From: Myxococcota bacterium
Lineage (GTDB): Bacteria; Myxococcota_A; UBA796; JAFGLY01
Assembly: GCA_024276675.1 (NCBI GenBank)
Contig: JAJRWT010000064.1
Span: 1 to 64,000, forward strand
Direction: 5' to 3'
DNA: 64,000 nt
The translations under genes were made by a program, and so were the position numbers. The notes beneath the pieces are model-generated. The model had not been told where the DNA came from. It was given only the letters and a program-made list of their open reading frames with translations, and did no database searches. Positions 1 through 7,614 of this stretch are shown in pieces; position 1 is the stretch's first letter, and each line of letters starts with the position of its first letter.

Positions 1-1502
1 CGGTCTCGCTGGAGCAATCCATAGCAGACTTCGAGGCAACCTCCAGCGTGGAGCTGGAAGCCATATACCAGGCCGCCGTCCAGCAGATGGAGGCCTTTGG
101 GCAGCAGGTGGTGCAGGACGCCACGGCTGCCGGGGCGGATCTGCTCTCTCGTCTCAATGAAACCGTAACCGGGGCCAGCGCCAGCCTGGAGCAGGGGACT
201 GAACAGGTGGCCAGTACCCTGGCCGAGGGCGCGGATGCGTTCACGTCTTCCATGCAGGAGGTGGAAACCGCCTTTCAACAGGGCCTGGACGACATGGCTT
301 CCGCCACGTCGGATGCCATCGCTGCCGATCTGGACCAGGGGCTTTCAGAAGAAGACGCCTTCATCGAGGAAGCCGCCCAGGACGCCTCCGAGACCAATCA
401 ACAGATCGGCTCGCGCTACGACGACCTGAAGCAGGAGGCGGAGTCCCGATCCGCCGAAGGGCAGGGTGAAGGCCAGGCCATGGGGAGCTGGCTGGGCGAT
501 GCCTGGAGTTCGGTAACGGGCTTCCTGGGTGGGCTGGTGGACAGCGTCAGGAGCTGGTTCCTGGATACATTCGGTGAATTCTGGGGGGGGCTGATCTTCG
601 GTGTCCTCTCGGGCCTGTTCATGCTCGGCATCGGCCTGGCTGTCCTGGCCCTGGCCGCCCTGGGGGGTGAGATTGTAGCCGCCGTGGCCCTGGTGGCCCT
701 GTTGGCGGTGGGGATCGGCGCCTGCATCTACAACCGTTTCCAGGACTTCTACGCCGACAATCCCGGCCAAGACGTGGGTTTCCTGCGAGGCCTGGCCCTG
801 GTGGGTCTGGGCATCGCCGACATGACCGGTATTCCCTTCATCGTCGAGGCCGCGGTGGGGCAGCGCGCATTTGGAAGGGAACTGACCACGGCAGAACGTG
901 GAGAACGCCTGGGAATGGGCGCTGTGTTCCTGCTCGCTTCTCTGTTCTCGGTGTTCCGTGCTGTTAGAGCCAGGGGCGGCGCACGCGGCGCCGGCGAACC
1001 CACGGGCGAGCATGTCAGTGGCTCTGGGAAAGAGGGCATCAGGCCGGGCGAGGGCAGCACTACGGGCGATGCGGCCACCACCAAACCCTTCTCCCGGAAC
1101 GATGCCTCCGAGATTATTCGGCAATCCGAGGGCAGCTCCGGTCCCGGGAGCAACACCGGCCACGCCATGGACCACATCCCAGCCGAGGGGCGGGATCCCA
1201 TCGACCTGGCCCAGGCCAGGCCCAACAAGGCCAACACCACCGTCTGGCGCTCCTCTCGCCAGGCCGAGCAGGTGTTGCGGGACATCATGAACGCCAACCG
1301 CGAAGCCCTGGATGCCCTGCCCGCCGACGGGGAGACGACCCTGGGAGGCAGCAGCGTCGTGTCGCCCACAAGGCCGGGTTACATCTCCAGCTTCGGCCAG
1401 ACCGCCCAGCCGGTTGAAATATCCCAGGTTACCTGGCGTTTCTGCCGCATGCCCAACGGGCGCTTGCACCTGGTACACTTCGCACCGTCTTCGGGTCCAT
1501 GA
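1..1502 (+). CDS. Polymorphic-toxin-like protein, 5' end outside window
   Basis: The reading frame is open to the first base, so the gene starts upstream; the first in-window start-like codon is GTG at 48. About 150 residues of Ala/Glu/Gln-rich coiled coil come first, then two strongly hydrophobic segments (about 575-735 in base coordinates), then a stretch containing ELTTAERGERLG, which resembles a pre-toxin linker. The last 110 residues start with GHAMDHIP and continue with TTVWRSSRQAEQVLRDI. This H...H, T-W-S, AE..L pattern recalls RNase A-like or BECR-type nuclease tips of CdiA-like toxins. The family reading is inference: no catalytic residues are proven. A short gene follows 60 bases downstream, as expected for a toxin-immunity pair. 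Confidence 0.6.
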   Translation, partial: VSLEQSIADFEATSSVELEAIYQAAVQQMEAFGQQVVQDATAAGADLLSRLNETVTGASASLEQGTEQVASTLAEGADAFTSSMQEVETAFQQGLDDMASATSDAIAADLDQGLSEEDAFIEEAAQDASETNQQIGSRYDDLKQEAESRSAEGQGEGQAMGSWLGDAWSSVTGFLGGLVDSVRSWFLDTFGEFWGGLIFGVLSGLFMLGIGLAVLALAALGGEIVAAVALVALLAVGIGACIYNRFQDFYADNPGQDVGFLRGLALVGLGIADMTGIPFIVEAAVGQRAFGRELTTAERGERLGMGAVFLLASLFSVFRAVRARGGARGAGEPTGEHVSGSGKEGIRPGEGSTTGDAATTKPFSRNDASEIIRQSEGSSGPGSNTGHAMDHIPAEGRDPIDLAQARPNKANTTVWRSSRQAEQVLRDIMNANREALDALPADGETTLGGSSVVSPTRPGYISSFGQTAQPVEISQVTWRFCRMPNGRLHLVHFAPSSGP

Positions 1503-1542
1503 CATGGGCGCCAGAAGCATGGGCGCCAGAAGCATGGGCGCC
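1503..1542 (+). repeat. 15-bp tandem repeat, 2.7 copies
   Basis: The unit CATGGGCGCCAGAAG occurs at 1503-1517 and 1518-1532, followed by the first ten bases of a third copy at 1533-1542. It starts directly after the TGA stop (1500-1502) of the upstream gene and lies in the spacer before the next gene. It is identical between copies, so recent slippage is likely. Confidence 0.9.
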
Positions 1543-1562
1543 CCCAGGAGCGAGCAGCAAGG

Positions 1563-2318
1563 ATGGAAAACGTAATGCCTGCACCTACCGACATCCGTTT
1601 CCAGGTGGATTCTCCCAGCAGGGCGCGGCTTCATGTCCTGCGGCATGACGGCCCCTACGGCCTGGTGACTTCGCCACGGCAGGAACACGGGCTGGGTGTG
1701 CGCCTGGACCCTCGTTTCAGGGTATTGCAACCCTTCAACCCCGATGATGGTTGGCGTTTCGAACCCCGCGAGCAGGCCCGCGATGTCCCGGACTCCTGGT
1801 CGCCTGGCGGTGACATGGAGCAGGACCTGGCGCGGTGGGCCCGTGGAAGCGCCGCCGTGAGGGGGCTGTCGGTGCTGACGGACCTTCCGCGGGGTCGCTA
1901 CCTGCTCTTGCGTTGCAGTCGCTCTCCCGGCGCGCCGGAAAAAGTACTCATGGGCAACGATCTGATCCCACGCCCCCCCAATGTCCGAGTACTGCGCCAG
2001 GAAGAACCCATCTTTGCCGGTATCGTGGGGGCTGCGGCGGGGCAGCCCCCCTGCCTGGACCAGCCCCTGCTGGGGCTGGCTGTGCTCAACTACGTGGGTA
2101 GCTTTTCCTGGCAGGGGCTGCTCTTCTTTCCTCCTGCCGCCCATCGTCCCTCTGGCGTCCAGGCCAGGGGGCCCCTGTTGTTGGTCGTTCCCCTGGACGG
2201 AGAACTGGTGCTCGACAACATGGCGGGTTTCAATCCGGAATGGGAGCGGACCTCCCTCGGGCGATGGCGGGAGCGATACGTCCCCATGTTTGAATCATGG
2301 TGTGCCGCTGGCCACTGA
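1563..2318 (+). CDS. Hypothetical protein, candidate immunity partner
   Basis: A 251-residue soluble protein with no signal peptide or membrane helix and no family I recognise. It is rich in Arg, Pro and aromatic residues. The start may be ATG 1563 or ATG 1575. For 1575 an AAGGA lies 11 bases upstream; for 1563 no ribosome site is well spaced. It follows the toxin-like gene by 60 bases on the same strand and ends before a palindromic intergenic region, so the two probably form a unit. Position is the only argument for an immunity role. It could equally be an unrelated small-molecule or carbohydrate-binding protein. Confidence 0.5.
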   Translation: MENVMPAPTDIRFQVDSPSRARLHVLRHDGPYGLVTSPRQEHGLGVRLDPRFRVLQPFNPDDGWRFEPREQARDVPDSWSPGGDMEQDLARWARGSAAVRGLSVLTDLPRGRYLLLRCSRSPGAPEKVLMGNDLIPRPPNVRVLRQEEPIFAGIVGAAAGQPPCLDQPLLGLAVLNYVGSFSWQGLLFFPPAAHRPSGVQARGPLLLVVPLDGELVLDNMAGFNPEWERTSLGRWRERYVPMFESWCAAGH

Positions 2319-2381
2319 ACTCTCCGCTCGCCCTGCATGTTCACCACTCCAGGCTCCAGGGCTGATTCAATCTCGTCTCTG

Positions 2382-2473
2382 CCCCTCTGCCCGTGCGGGG
2401 AAGGGGCAGAGGGACTAGCTACCAGTCTATGACTCGCGGTAGACCCCTCTGCCCGTGCGGGGAAGGGGCAGAG
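2382..2473. repeat. Two identical 30-bp palindromic repeats
   Basis: A 30-base element occurs at 2382-2411 and again, identical, at 2444-2473, separated by 32 bases. Each copy folds as a hairpin: stem CCTCTGCCC paired with GGGCAGAGG around a loop of about 11 bases. The pair lies between the convergent ends of the plus-strand gene ending at 2318 and the minus-strand respiratory operon ending at 2541. It may act as a bidirectional terminator or be a REP-like element. No T-run follows either stem, so a classical intrinsic terminator is not shown. Confidence 0.75.
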
Positions 2474-2540
2474 CGCCGAGACAATCCCGAGCTGGAGATG
2501 GGAGCGCTTTCCGCAAACCCGGCTCCGCTGAAGGAGGCTG

Positions 2541-5165
2541 TCAAGAGGCTGAACGCGGGCGAGAGGCCCGCGCTCCCAGGATGGGATCCGTGGATGGGAG
2601 CGAAACTTCCGGCCCATCCCCGTTGACACATGTGTCGGCACGAGCGGCTGTGTCGCCCCGCCGGGGGAGGCTCCGCAGGCGCAGGGCGTTCACCGTGACC
2701 GCGAGCCCGCTGGTGACCATGGCGGCGGCGGCCAGCACGGGGCTGAGAAGGCCCGTCACCGCGGCGGGCAGGGCCAGGGCGTTGTAGAGGCCGGCCCATG
2801 CCAGGTTCTGCAGCGTCACGCGACGCATGCGCCGGGCGGCCATGACGAGCTGGGGCAGCGCCCGGAGGTCGGGCTCCAGGAGCAACACGGCGGCGGTCTC
2901 GCGGGCGAAGTCGGTGCCCGAGGCAACGGCCACGCCCACGGAGACCGCCATGGCCGGGGCGTCGTTGATGCCGTCCCCGACGAAGACGGCGCGATGGCCG
3001 TCCTGCACTGCCTTTTCTTCCAGCCAGCGAGCCTTGTCCCGGGGGAGGCAGCCACCGATGGCCTGGGAGATGCCCAGGCTGGCCGCCAGCCTGCCGGTGG
3101 CGGCCTGGCTGTCACCCGAGAGGACGACGACATCCATGCCGGCTCGCTCCAGCTCCCGGAGCATGGGCCGGGCATCGGGACGAGGCGGGTCGTCGAAGGC
3201 CAGGGCCAGCCAGCGTCCGGGGCCCAGGTGAGCCATGACCACGGTGCGACCCTCGCGCTCCTGCCCAGCCATGGCCCGGAGCAGGGAGAGGGGGGCGGGC
3301 GCTCCCGCCTGCTCCTGTACCCAGCCGCATCGCCCCAGGTGGGCCGGACGATTCTCCAGAAGGCCGCTCACTCCCAGCCCGTCAACCACCTGTATCTCCC
3401 GGATGTCGGGCTCGCCGTGACGAATCCGGGCCCGGCGGAGGGCCAGGGCCACGGGGTGGGCGCTTCGGCGCTCCAGCGCCCGGGCCATGGCAATGGCCTC
3501 GTCCAGCTCCATGCCATGGACGCGGCTCCAGACCAGGGAGAGCCTGCCCTGGGTGAGGGTCCCGGTCTTGTCGAAGACCGCGCGGCGGGTCGTGGCCAGT
3601 CGATCCAGGGCCCCATGCCCGCGGGCGATGATGCCCCGCCGCGCCAGGGCACCGGCCACCAGGACCCTGGCCAGGGGAGCGGCCACCCCCAGGGCACAGG
3701 GGCAGGACACCACCAGGACGCTCAAAGCTCGCTTCAAAGCCAGGGATGGGGCCAAGCCCGCCGCCATCCAGGCGCTGCCGGTCACCAGGGCCAGTACCAG
3801 CACCAGGGGAACGAAAAGGCGGGCGATGGCGTCCACAACCTGGGCTCGGTCGCTGTCGCGACCACTTGCAAGGGCCACGTGATGGGCGATGCGGGCCAGC
3901 ATGGAGCGGGAGGCGGGCGCCAGCACCTCCAGGTCCAGGCTTGCCTCGCCGCAGGTGCTGCCGCCCGGGACCCGGCTGCCGGGAGCCACCGGCCTGGCTC
4001 GCGGCTCGCCGTCCACCACGGCAGTGCCCACGTGCCCCCGCCCCTCCACCACCCGACCGTCCACCGGCACCCGCTCCCCCGGCGCCACGCGGATGCGTTG
4101 GCCGGGCTCCAGGCCACCCGCCGGCACCCAACGGGCGCCCTCACCGTCCAGGAGGCGGGCCTTGCGAGGCAGGAGCCGCCTGACCGCCGTCCCGGCCCTG
4201 GCCGCGTTTCGGAATGCCACCTGCTCCAGGAGCCTGCCCAGGAGCCAGAAGGTGACCACCGCGCAGGCGCCGTCGAAGTAGACCTCGTCCGAGCCCGCCA
4301 GGGTGGCTGCGGCGCTGGCGCCGAAGGCGGAGAGGGCTCCCAGGGCGATGAGCGAATCCATGGTCAGGCCGCCGGCGCGCAGCGCACGCCAGGCCCTCCC
4401 CAGGATGGAGCTTCCCGCCCCGAAGACAACGGGAGCGGCCAGGCCCATGAGGATGAAAGGCAGGATCCTGGCCACTTCCTCGGTCACCAGTGAGCCGCGG
4501 TGGGCGTAGAGCGCGTAGGAGAGGACCATGACGTTTGCACCGAGGAAGGCCGCCAGCCCGAAGCGCAGCAGCAGGCCCCGGTCGGGGCGCTCGTCGTCCA
4601 TGGCAGCCTCGTCCACCACGCGGTATCCCAGCTCCTCCACCGCGCGCTGGAGATCCTCGGGGCCCACCACCGCGGGCTGGTAGCGGACTGTGAGCTGGTC
4701 GGAAAGGAACGCCACGCGAGCAGACTCTACCCCGCGCCTGGCCCGTAGCACCTGCTCCACCAGCCAGCCGCAGGATGGGCACCACATGCCCCGGATGCCC
4801 ACGCAGAGCTGGCGCCACTCGTTGTCCTGGGCTCCGCGGGCGGGTGGACGGGCCGCCGAATCCTGCTGCTCCAGGCCCGGCTTCCCCAGCGGACGGCTCC
4901 TGGGAGCCGTCTGGAAAGAGGAAGACAGTAGGCCAGCCGCACCGTCCACCGGCACCAGCCCTGCCCTCGTGGCCGACAGCCAGGCGGCGCTCTGGCGAAA
5001 GTCCCCCCGGTGGCCGGAGCGCTGGAGGATCTCGGCCACACGGGCACAGCCGGTGCAGCAGTAACGTGGGTCCGCGTGGTGGGGATCCGCCTGTCCCGGC
5101 CCTGCACCCAGGGGAGCGCCGCACAGGGCACAGCCGGGCGAGGACTGGTGCTCTCCCCGGGGCAT
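2541..5165 (-). CDS. ccoI: cbb3-oxidase-type copper P-ATPase CcoI/FixI
   Basis: P1B-type ATPase that in this family exports or loads copper for assembly of cbb3 oxidase. It begins with a zinc-ribbon-like metal-binding domain (CALCG, then YCCTGC), a Pro/Arg-rich linker, and an HMA domain with CPSC in GMWCPSCGWL. Membrane helices carry the CPC motif in VSCPCALG, then come the phosphorylated DKTGTLT, the HP motif (SAHPVALAL) and GDGINDAP. The start at 5165 is chosen because its ATG shares one base with the preceding stop (TGATG). The frame is open further upstream but there it merely shadows the previous gene. The last 40 residues lie beyond the final helix and are encoded by repeat-like sequence, so the C-terminal tail is probably not conserved. 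Last gene of the respiratory operon. Confidence 0.93.
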   Translation of the reverse strand: MPRGEHQSSPGCALCGAPLGAGPGQADPHHADPRYCCTGCARVAEILQRSGHRGDFRQSAAWLSATRAGLVPVDGAAGLLSSSFQTAPRSRPLGKPGLEQQDSAARPPARGAQDNEWRQLCVGIRGMWCPSCGWLVEQVLRARRGVESARVAFLSDQLTVRYQPAVVGPEDLQRAVEELGYRVVDEAAMDDERPDRGLLLRFGLAAFLGANVMVLSYALYAHRGSLVTEEVARILPFILMGLAAPVVFGAGSSILGRAWRALRAGGLTMDSLIALGALSAFGASAAATLAGSDEVYFDGACAVVTFWLLGRLLEQVAFRNAARAGTAVRRLLPRKARLLDGEGARWVPAGGLEPGQRIRVAPGERVPVDGRVVEGRGHVGTAVVDGEPRARPVAPGSRVPGGSTCGEASLDLEVLAPASRSMLARIAHHVALASGRDSDRAQVVDAIARLFVPLVLVLALVTGSAWMAAGLAPSLALKRALSVLVVSCPCALGVAAPLARVLVAGALARRGIIARGHGALDRLATTRRAVFDKTGTLTQGRLSLVWSRVHGMELDEAIAMARALERRSAHPVALALRRARIRHGEPDIREIQVVDGLGVSGLLENRPAHLGRCGWVQEQAGAPAPLSLLRAMAGQEREGRTVVMAHLGPGRWLALAFDDPPRPDARPMLRELERAGMDVVVLSGDSQAATGRLAASLGISQAIGGCLPRDKARWLEEKAVQDGHRAVFVGDGINDAPAMAVSVGVAVASGTDFARETAAVLLLEPDLRALPQLVMAARRMRRVTLQNLAWAGLYNALALPAAVTGLLSPVLAAAAMVTSGLAVTVNALRLRSLPRRGDTAARADTCVNGDGPEVSLPSTDPILGARASRPRSAS
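4880..4925. repeat. Diverged copy of dispersed palindromic repeat inside ccoI
   Basis: The perfect palindrome GACGGCTCCTGGGAGCCGTC sits at 4892-4911 and continues into TGGAAAGAGG, close to the GGAGCCGTCGGGAAAGAGG arm of the repeat family found between genes elsewhere in the window. It encodes part of the Pro/Arg/Ser linker between the zinc ribbon and the HMA domain, a place where an inserted segment would be tolerated. Confidence 0.5.
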
Positions 5166-5848
5166 CAGTGGCGGCTTGCGGTGGAGGCGTGGGTCATGAG
5201 CATCTGCGCCCCGCGCCAGGCCACCGTGCTGCCCATGAACACAACCGCCAGGGCCGCGACGATTTCGCCCAATCGGCGTGTCCTGGAGCGCAGGAGTCCG
5301 CTCAACATCCCCGCGCCCAGCAGGCTGGGAGCCGTGCCCAGGCCGAAGGCGAGCATGATGGCGGCTCCCCAGAGGGGGCTGGCCACCGACAGGGACTGGG
5401 CGGTCATGGCGTAGACCAGGCCGCAGGGCAGGAGCCCGGTGAGCAGCCCGGCCGCCAGGGGAACCCACGGCCCCTTGCGCGACAGCACTGCCGCAAGCAG
5501 GACACCCAGCGGGCCTCCCTGCCCGGAGCCGGGCCGGGCCTGTCTCCACAGTGAACGCGAGCCCAGCAGGATCATGAGTACGCCGGCGCTCAGAGCAAGC
5601 ACCGCCATGGGCCGGGTACCCAGGCCGGGGCTTCCGAAGGCCGCGCCAACGGTGCCGGCCACCACGCCCAGGATGGCGTAGGTGAGGGCCTTGCCCGTGA
5701 CCCACAGGGAGAGGCTCAGCAGGGGGCGAGCCCCGCCAGCAGCCCCCACGGCCACGGCCAGGGGGCCGCACATTCCGGCGCAGTGGAGGGAACCCAGCAG
5801 GCCCACTCCCAGGGCGGAGCCCACCAGCAGGAGCTGTTCAGCGAACAT
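5165..5848 (-). CDS. DsbD_2 / SafE-type membrane protein of cbb3 assembly
   Basis: A 227-residue polytopic protein with about six helices and the opening GSLHCAGMCGPLAVAVG, the conserved cysteine-bearing first helix of the DsbD transmembrane-like family (often annotated sulfite exporter TauE/SafE). Members encoded between CcoG and CcoI are associated with copper or thiol handling during cbb3 oxidase maturation. The conserved LPCGLVYAM segment supplies the second cysteine helix. Its stop overlaps the ccoI start by one base, and its own start overlaps the small gene upstream by 11 bases, so translation is coupled along the operon. Confidence 0.88.
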   Translation of the reverse strand: MFAEQLLLVGSALGVGLLGSLHCAGMCGPLAVAVGAAGGARPLLSLSLWVTGKALTYAILGVVAGTVGAAFGSPGLGTRPMAVLALSAGVLMILLGSRSLWRQARPGSGQGGPLGVLLAAVLSRKGPWVPLAAGLLTGLLPCGLVYAMTAQSLSVASPLWGAAIMLAFGLGTAPSLLGAGMLSGLLRSRTRRLGEIVAALAVVFMGSTVAWRGAQMLMTHASTASRH

Positions 5849-5975
5849 GGCTGCCCCCGACGGCGGGCTGCCGGGGCAGCTCCAACATCACCGGGTCGGC
5901 CCGCTCGGACATGATCCACACGAACACCAGGATGGCGCAGAACAGCGCCGCGATACCCATGTTGAGGAGCTTCAT
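5838..5975 (-). CDS. 45-residue single-helix membrane protein in ccoH position
   Basis: A short frame from ATG 5975 to TGA 5838 encodes a 45-residue protein starting MKLLNMGIAALFCAILVF, one hydrophobic helix and a short polar tail (ERADPVMLELPRQPAVGG). The ATG overlaps the ccoG stop as ATGA, and the end overlaps the next gene by 11 bases, so it is very likely translated. It occupies the place where ccoG-ccoH-ccoI clusters carry ccoH, but is much shorter than CcoH (FixH, about 150 residues) and lacks its extracytoplasmic domain. It may be a reduced CcoH-like anchor or a new accessory subunit; the sequence alone does not decide. Confidence 0.75.
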   Translation of the reverse strand: MKLLNMGIAALFCAILVFVWIMSERADPVMLELPRQPAVGGSHVR

Positions 5976-7216
5976 TGCCTGACTCCATTCGGTACGAAGA
6001 AAGACGCGGTATGGGCGTCCCGGGTCGAGTAGTCACCGGCCACCACGCGCACGGCCACGGGATGCGCCCCCCCGGAGAGATCTCCCCTGGGGGCGCGCAG
6101 GACCATGTCGAAGCGCCGGTGTTCCCTGGCATCCAGCTCCACGACCTCGCCCGGGCTCTCCACCTGGAGGCCGTCGATCCCGGACAGGTGGAATCGCACG
6201 CGGACGGGTTCGTCGAACCTGCTGGTGAGGGTCACGGTGTAGAGGTTGTGGACAACCCCCAGCCGGTCCAGGCGAGCCTCCTCGTAGCGGGGGCTGAAGC
6301 GCAGCTCCAGGGGGGAACGCGTGGCGAGCATGGCCGCCAGGCCCAGCCCCAGCACGGGCAGGGTCGCCGCCACCAGGGCTCTCTTGCTGTCAGAGATACC
6401 CAGCTCCACCAGCCAGGATGGCCAGGAAGATCCGTCACGGGGGAAATGGAACCGCAGGAGCCCCCGGGGGCAGCGTTTGCTCCCGATGGCGGCGTCGATG
6501 CAATCTCCGCAGCCCAGGCAGGCCAGGTCGCCCGAAGCCTGGCGAACATCCACGCCCATGAAGCAGGCGCGCACGCATGCCTGGCAGCCGACGCACTCGC
6601 TCCCCCTGGCGGGGTCCATCTCCACGCGCAGGGTCCGAGCGTCCTGGACCACGCCCTGCAGCACGCCGTAGGGACAGATTCCCACGCAGAAACGGTGTCG
6701 CAGCAGCACGAGGTCGGCGGCCAGGAGGAGAGTGAGCAGGCCCCAGCCCAGCCAGGCCGCCGGCGGCGGGGCCAGGTACTGCCGGGGGTCCAGGAGGTAG
6801 CTGACGGCGCTCGCCGACACGCCGGCCGCAATGCCCACCTGCAAGGCCGCGGCCAGGGCTCTCCGAGCCAGGTCGTCGCGGCGTCCGCCCACGACGCGGC
6901 GCTCCAGTGCCGAGGCCAGCTCGGAGAGAACCGTCTGGGGGCAGGCCCAACCGCACCACAGGCGGCCGTAGATGAGCGCTCCCGCGAAGATCATCAACAT
7001 GCCCAGCATGAGCAGCCCGAATATGGGGGCCAGCTCCTGGAGGGAGAAATGTACCCGGAACAGCACCAGGCTGCGCCCGGGAACGTCGATGCGCAAGAGT
7101 CCCAGGAAGGGCGCCAGCACGATGGTGACCGAGGTGGCCACCTGCAGGATCCGGCGCCAACGGTGGTACCGGCGGTGGCGGGGGACCCGGACCCTGTGCG
7201 GCTGGGGGATGGTCAT
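5972..7216 (-). CDS. ccoG: cbb3 oxidase maturation ferredoxin-like protein CcoG/RdxA
   Basis: A 414-residue integral membrane iron-sulfur protein; in this family it reduces copper or handles electrons during cbb3 assembly. An N-terminal Arg/His-rich region is followed by four to five helices with the signature CGWACPQTV and then CVGICPYGVLQ. A two-cluster ferredoxin segment follows (ECVGCQACVRAC, CLGCGDCIDAAIGSKRC), then a last helix and a C-terminal immunoglobulin-like domain typical of FixG. Size and order match the family. The gene is separated from the upstream small gene by 14 bases and its stop overlaps the next start. Confidence 0.92.
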   Translation of the reverse strand: MTIPQPHRVRVPRHRRYHRWRRILQVATSVTIVLAPFLGLLRIDVPGRSLVLFRVHFSLQELAPIFGLLMLGMLMIFAGALIYGRLWCGWACPQTVLSELASALERRVVGGRRDDLARRALAAALQVGIAAGVSASAVSYLLDPRQYLAPPPAAWLGWGLLTLLLAADLVLLRHRFCVGICPYGVLQGVVQDARTLRVEMDPARGSECVGCQACVRACFMGVDVRQASGDLACLGCGDCIDAAIGSKRCPRGLLRFHFPRDGSSWPSWLVELGISDSKRALVAATLPVLGLGLAAMLATRSPLELRFSPRYEEARLDRLGVVHNLYTVTLTSRFDEPVRVRFHLSGIDGLQVESPGEVVELDAREHRRFDMVLRAPRGDLSGGAHPVAVRVVAGDYSTRDAHTASFFVPNGVRQ

Positions 7217-7230
7217 GCCGTGCCCTGCGC

Positions 7231-7428
7231 TCAGCCGGCGGTGAGCTTGTTGTACAGCTCCACCAGCTCGCTGCCGTCACCCGACAGGTACAGGAAGAGG
7301 TAGGCAAACCCGAAGATGATGAAGCCGACGTAGGTGAGCTTCAGGAAGTTGGGGACCGGGCCTCCGGGCCTCTCGGTCAGGCCACCGGGGTACTCGGTGA
7401 TGGGGTGCTCGTGTTTTTCGTCGCTCAT
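7231..7428 (-). CDS. Small membrane protein resembling isolated CcoP N-terminus
   Basis: A 65-residue protein: polar N-terminus rich in His, Glu, Pro and Gly, then PNFLKLTYVGFIIFGFAYLF, one helix, and a short acidic tail. The Pro-rich entry into a single helix resembles the N-terminal anchor of CcoP, the third cbb3 subunit. The two CXXCH heme domains normally fused to it are absent. It lies 24 bases after the CcoS/CcoQ-like gene, in the ccoP place. A complete diheme CcoP is not present anywhere in the operon, so its redox role may be taken by the seven-heme cytochrome encoded upstream. Confidence 0.7.
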   Translation of the reverse strand: MSDEKHEHPITEYPGGLTERPGGPVPNFLKLTYVGFIIFGFAYLFLYLSGDGSELVELYNKLTAG

Positions 7429-7452
7429 GACAGGCTCCTCTCGGGTTGTCGT

Positions 7453-7614
7453 TCAGTCGTCTTCGTCCAGGAACAGGACCTGGGCAGGACTCTCCAGGTC
7501 CGACAGGTGACCCAGGCGCCAGGCACGCCACAGCAGGAAGGCCACCAGCAGGACGTTGAGAGCCATGAAGCCGTAGGTCACGAACTCGCTTACCAGCAGG
7601 TACTCACTGCTCAT
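7453..7614 (-). CDS. 53-residue CcoS/CcoQ-like small oxidase subunit
   Basis: ATG 7614 to TGA 7453 encodes one helix followed by LGHLSDLESPAQVLFLDEDD. The DLE.PA..LF.DED ending resembles CcoS (FixS), a cbb3 assembly factor, while the position directly after the catalytic subunits is that of CcoQ. The start overlaps the end of the CcoNO gene by 11 bases, which argues for real translation. A second, more CcoS-like gene sits at 13170-13319, so this copy may serve as the CcoQ-equivalent. Confidence 0.72.
   Translation of the reverse strand: MSSEYLLVSEFVTYGFMALNVLLVAFLLWRAWRLGHLSDLESPAQVLFLDEDD

Noticed and set aside
345..2144. Minus-strand frame of about 600 codons opposite the toxin-like gene
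   Set aside because: No motif, low-complexity composition, and a plausible plus-strand coding pair explains the region.
2382..2473. CRISPR array
   Set aside because: Only two units, each itself palindromic, no further spacers and no cas gene in the window.
5166..5771. N-terminal extension of the ccoI frame by about 200 codons
   Set aside because: The extension is a shadow of the DsbD-like gene; the TGATG overlap at 5165 and the start of the zinc ribbon fix the true start.
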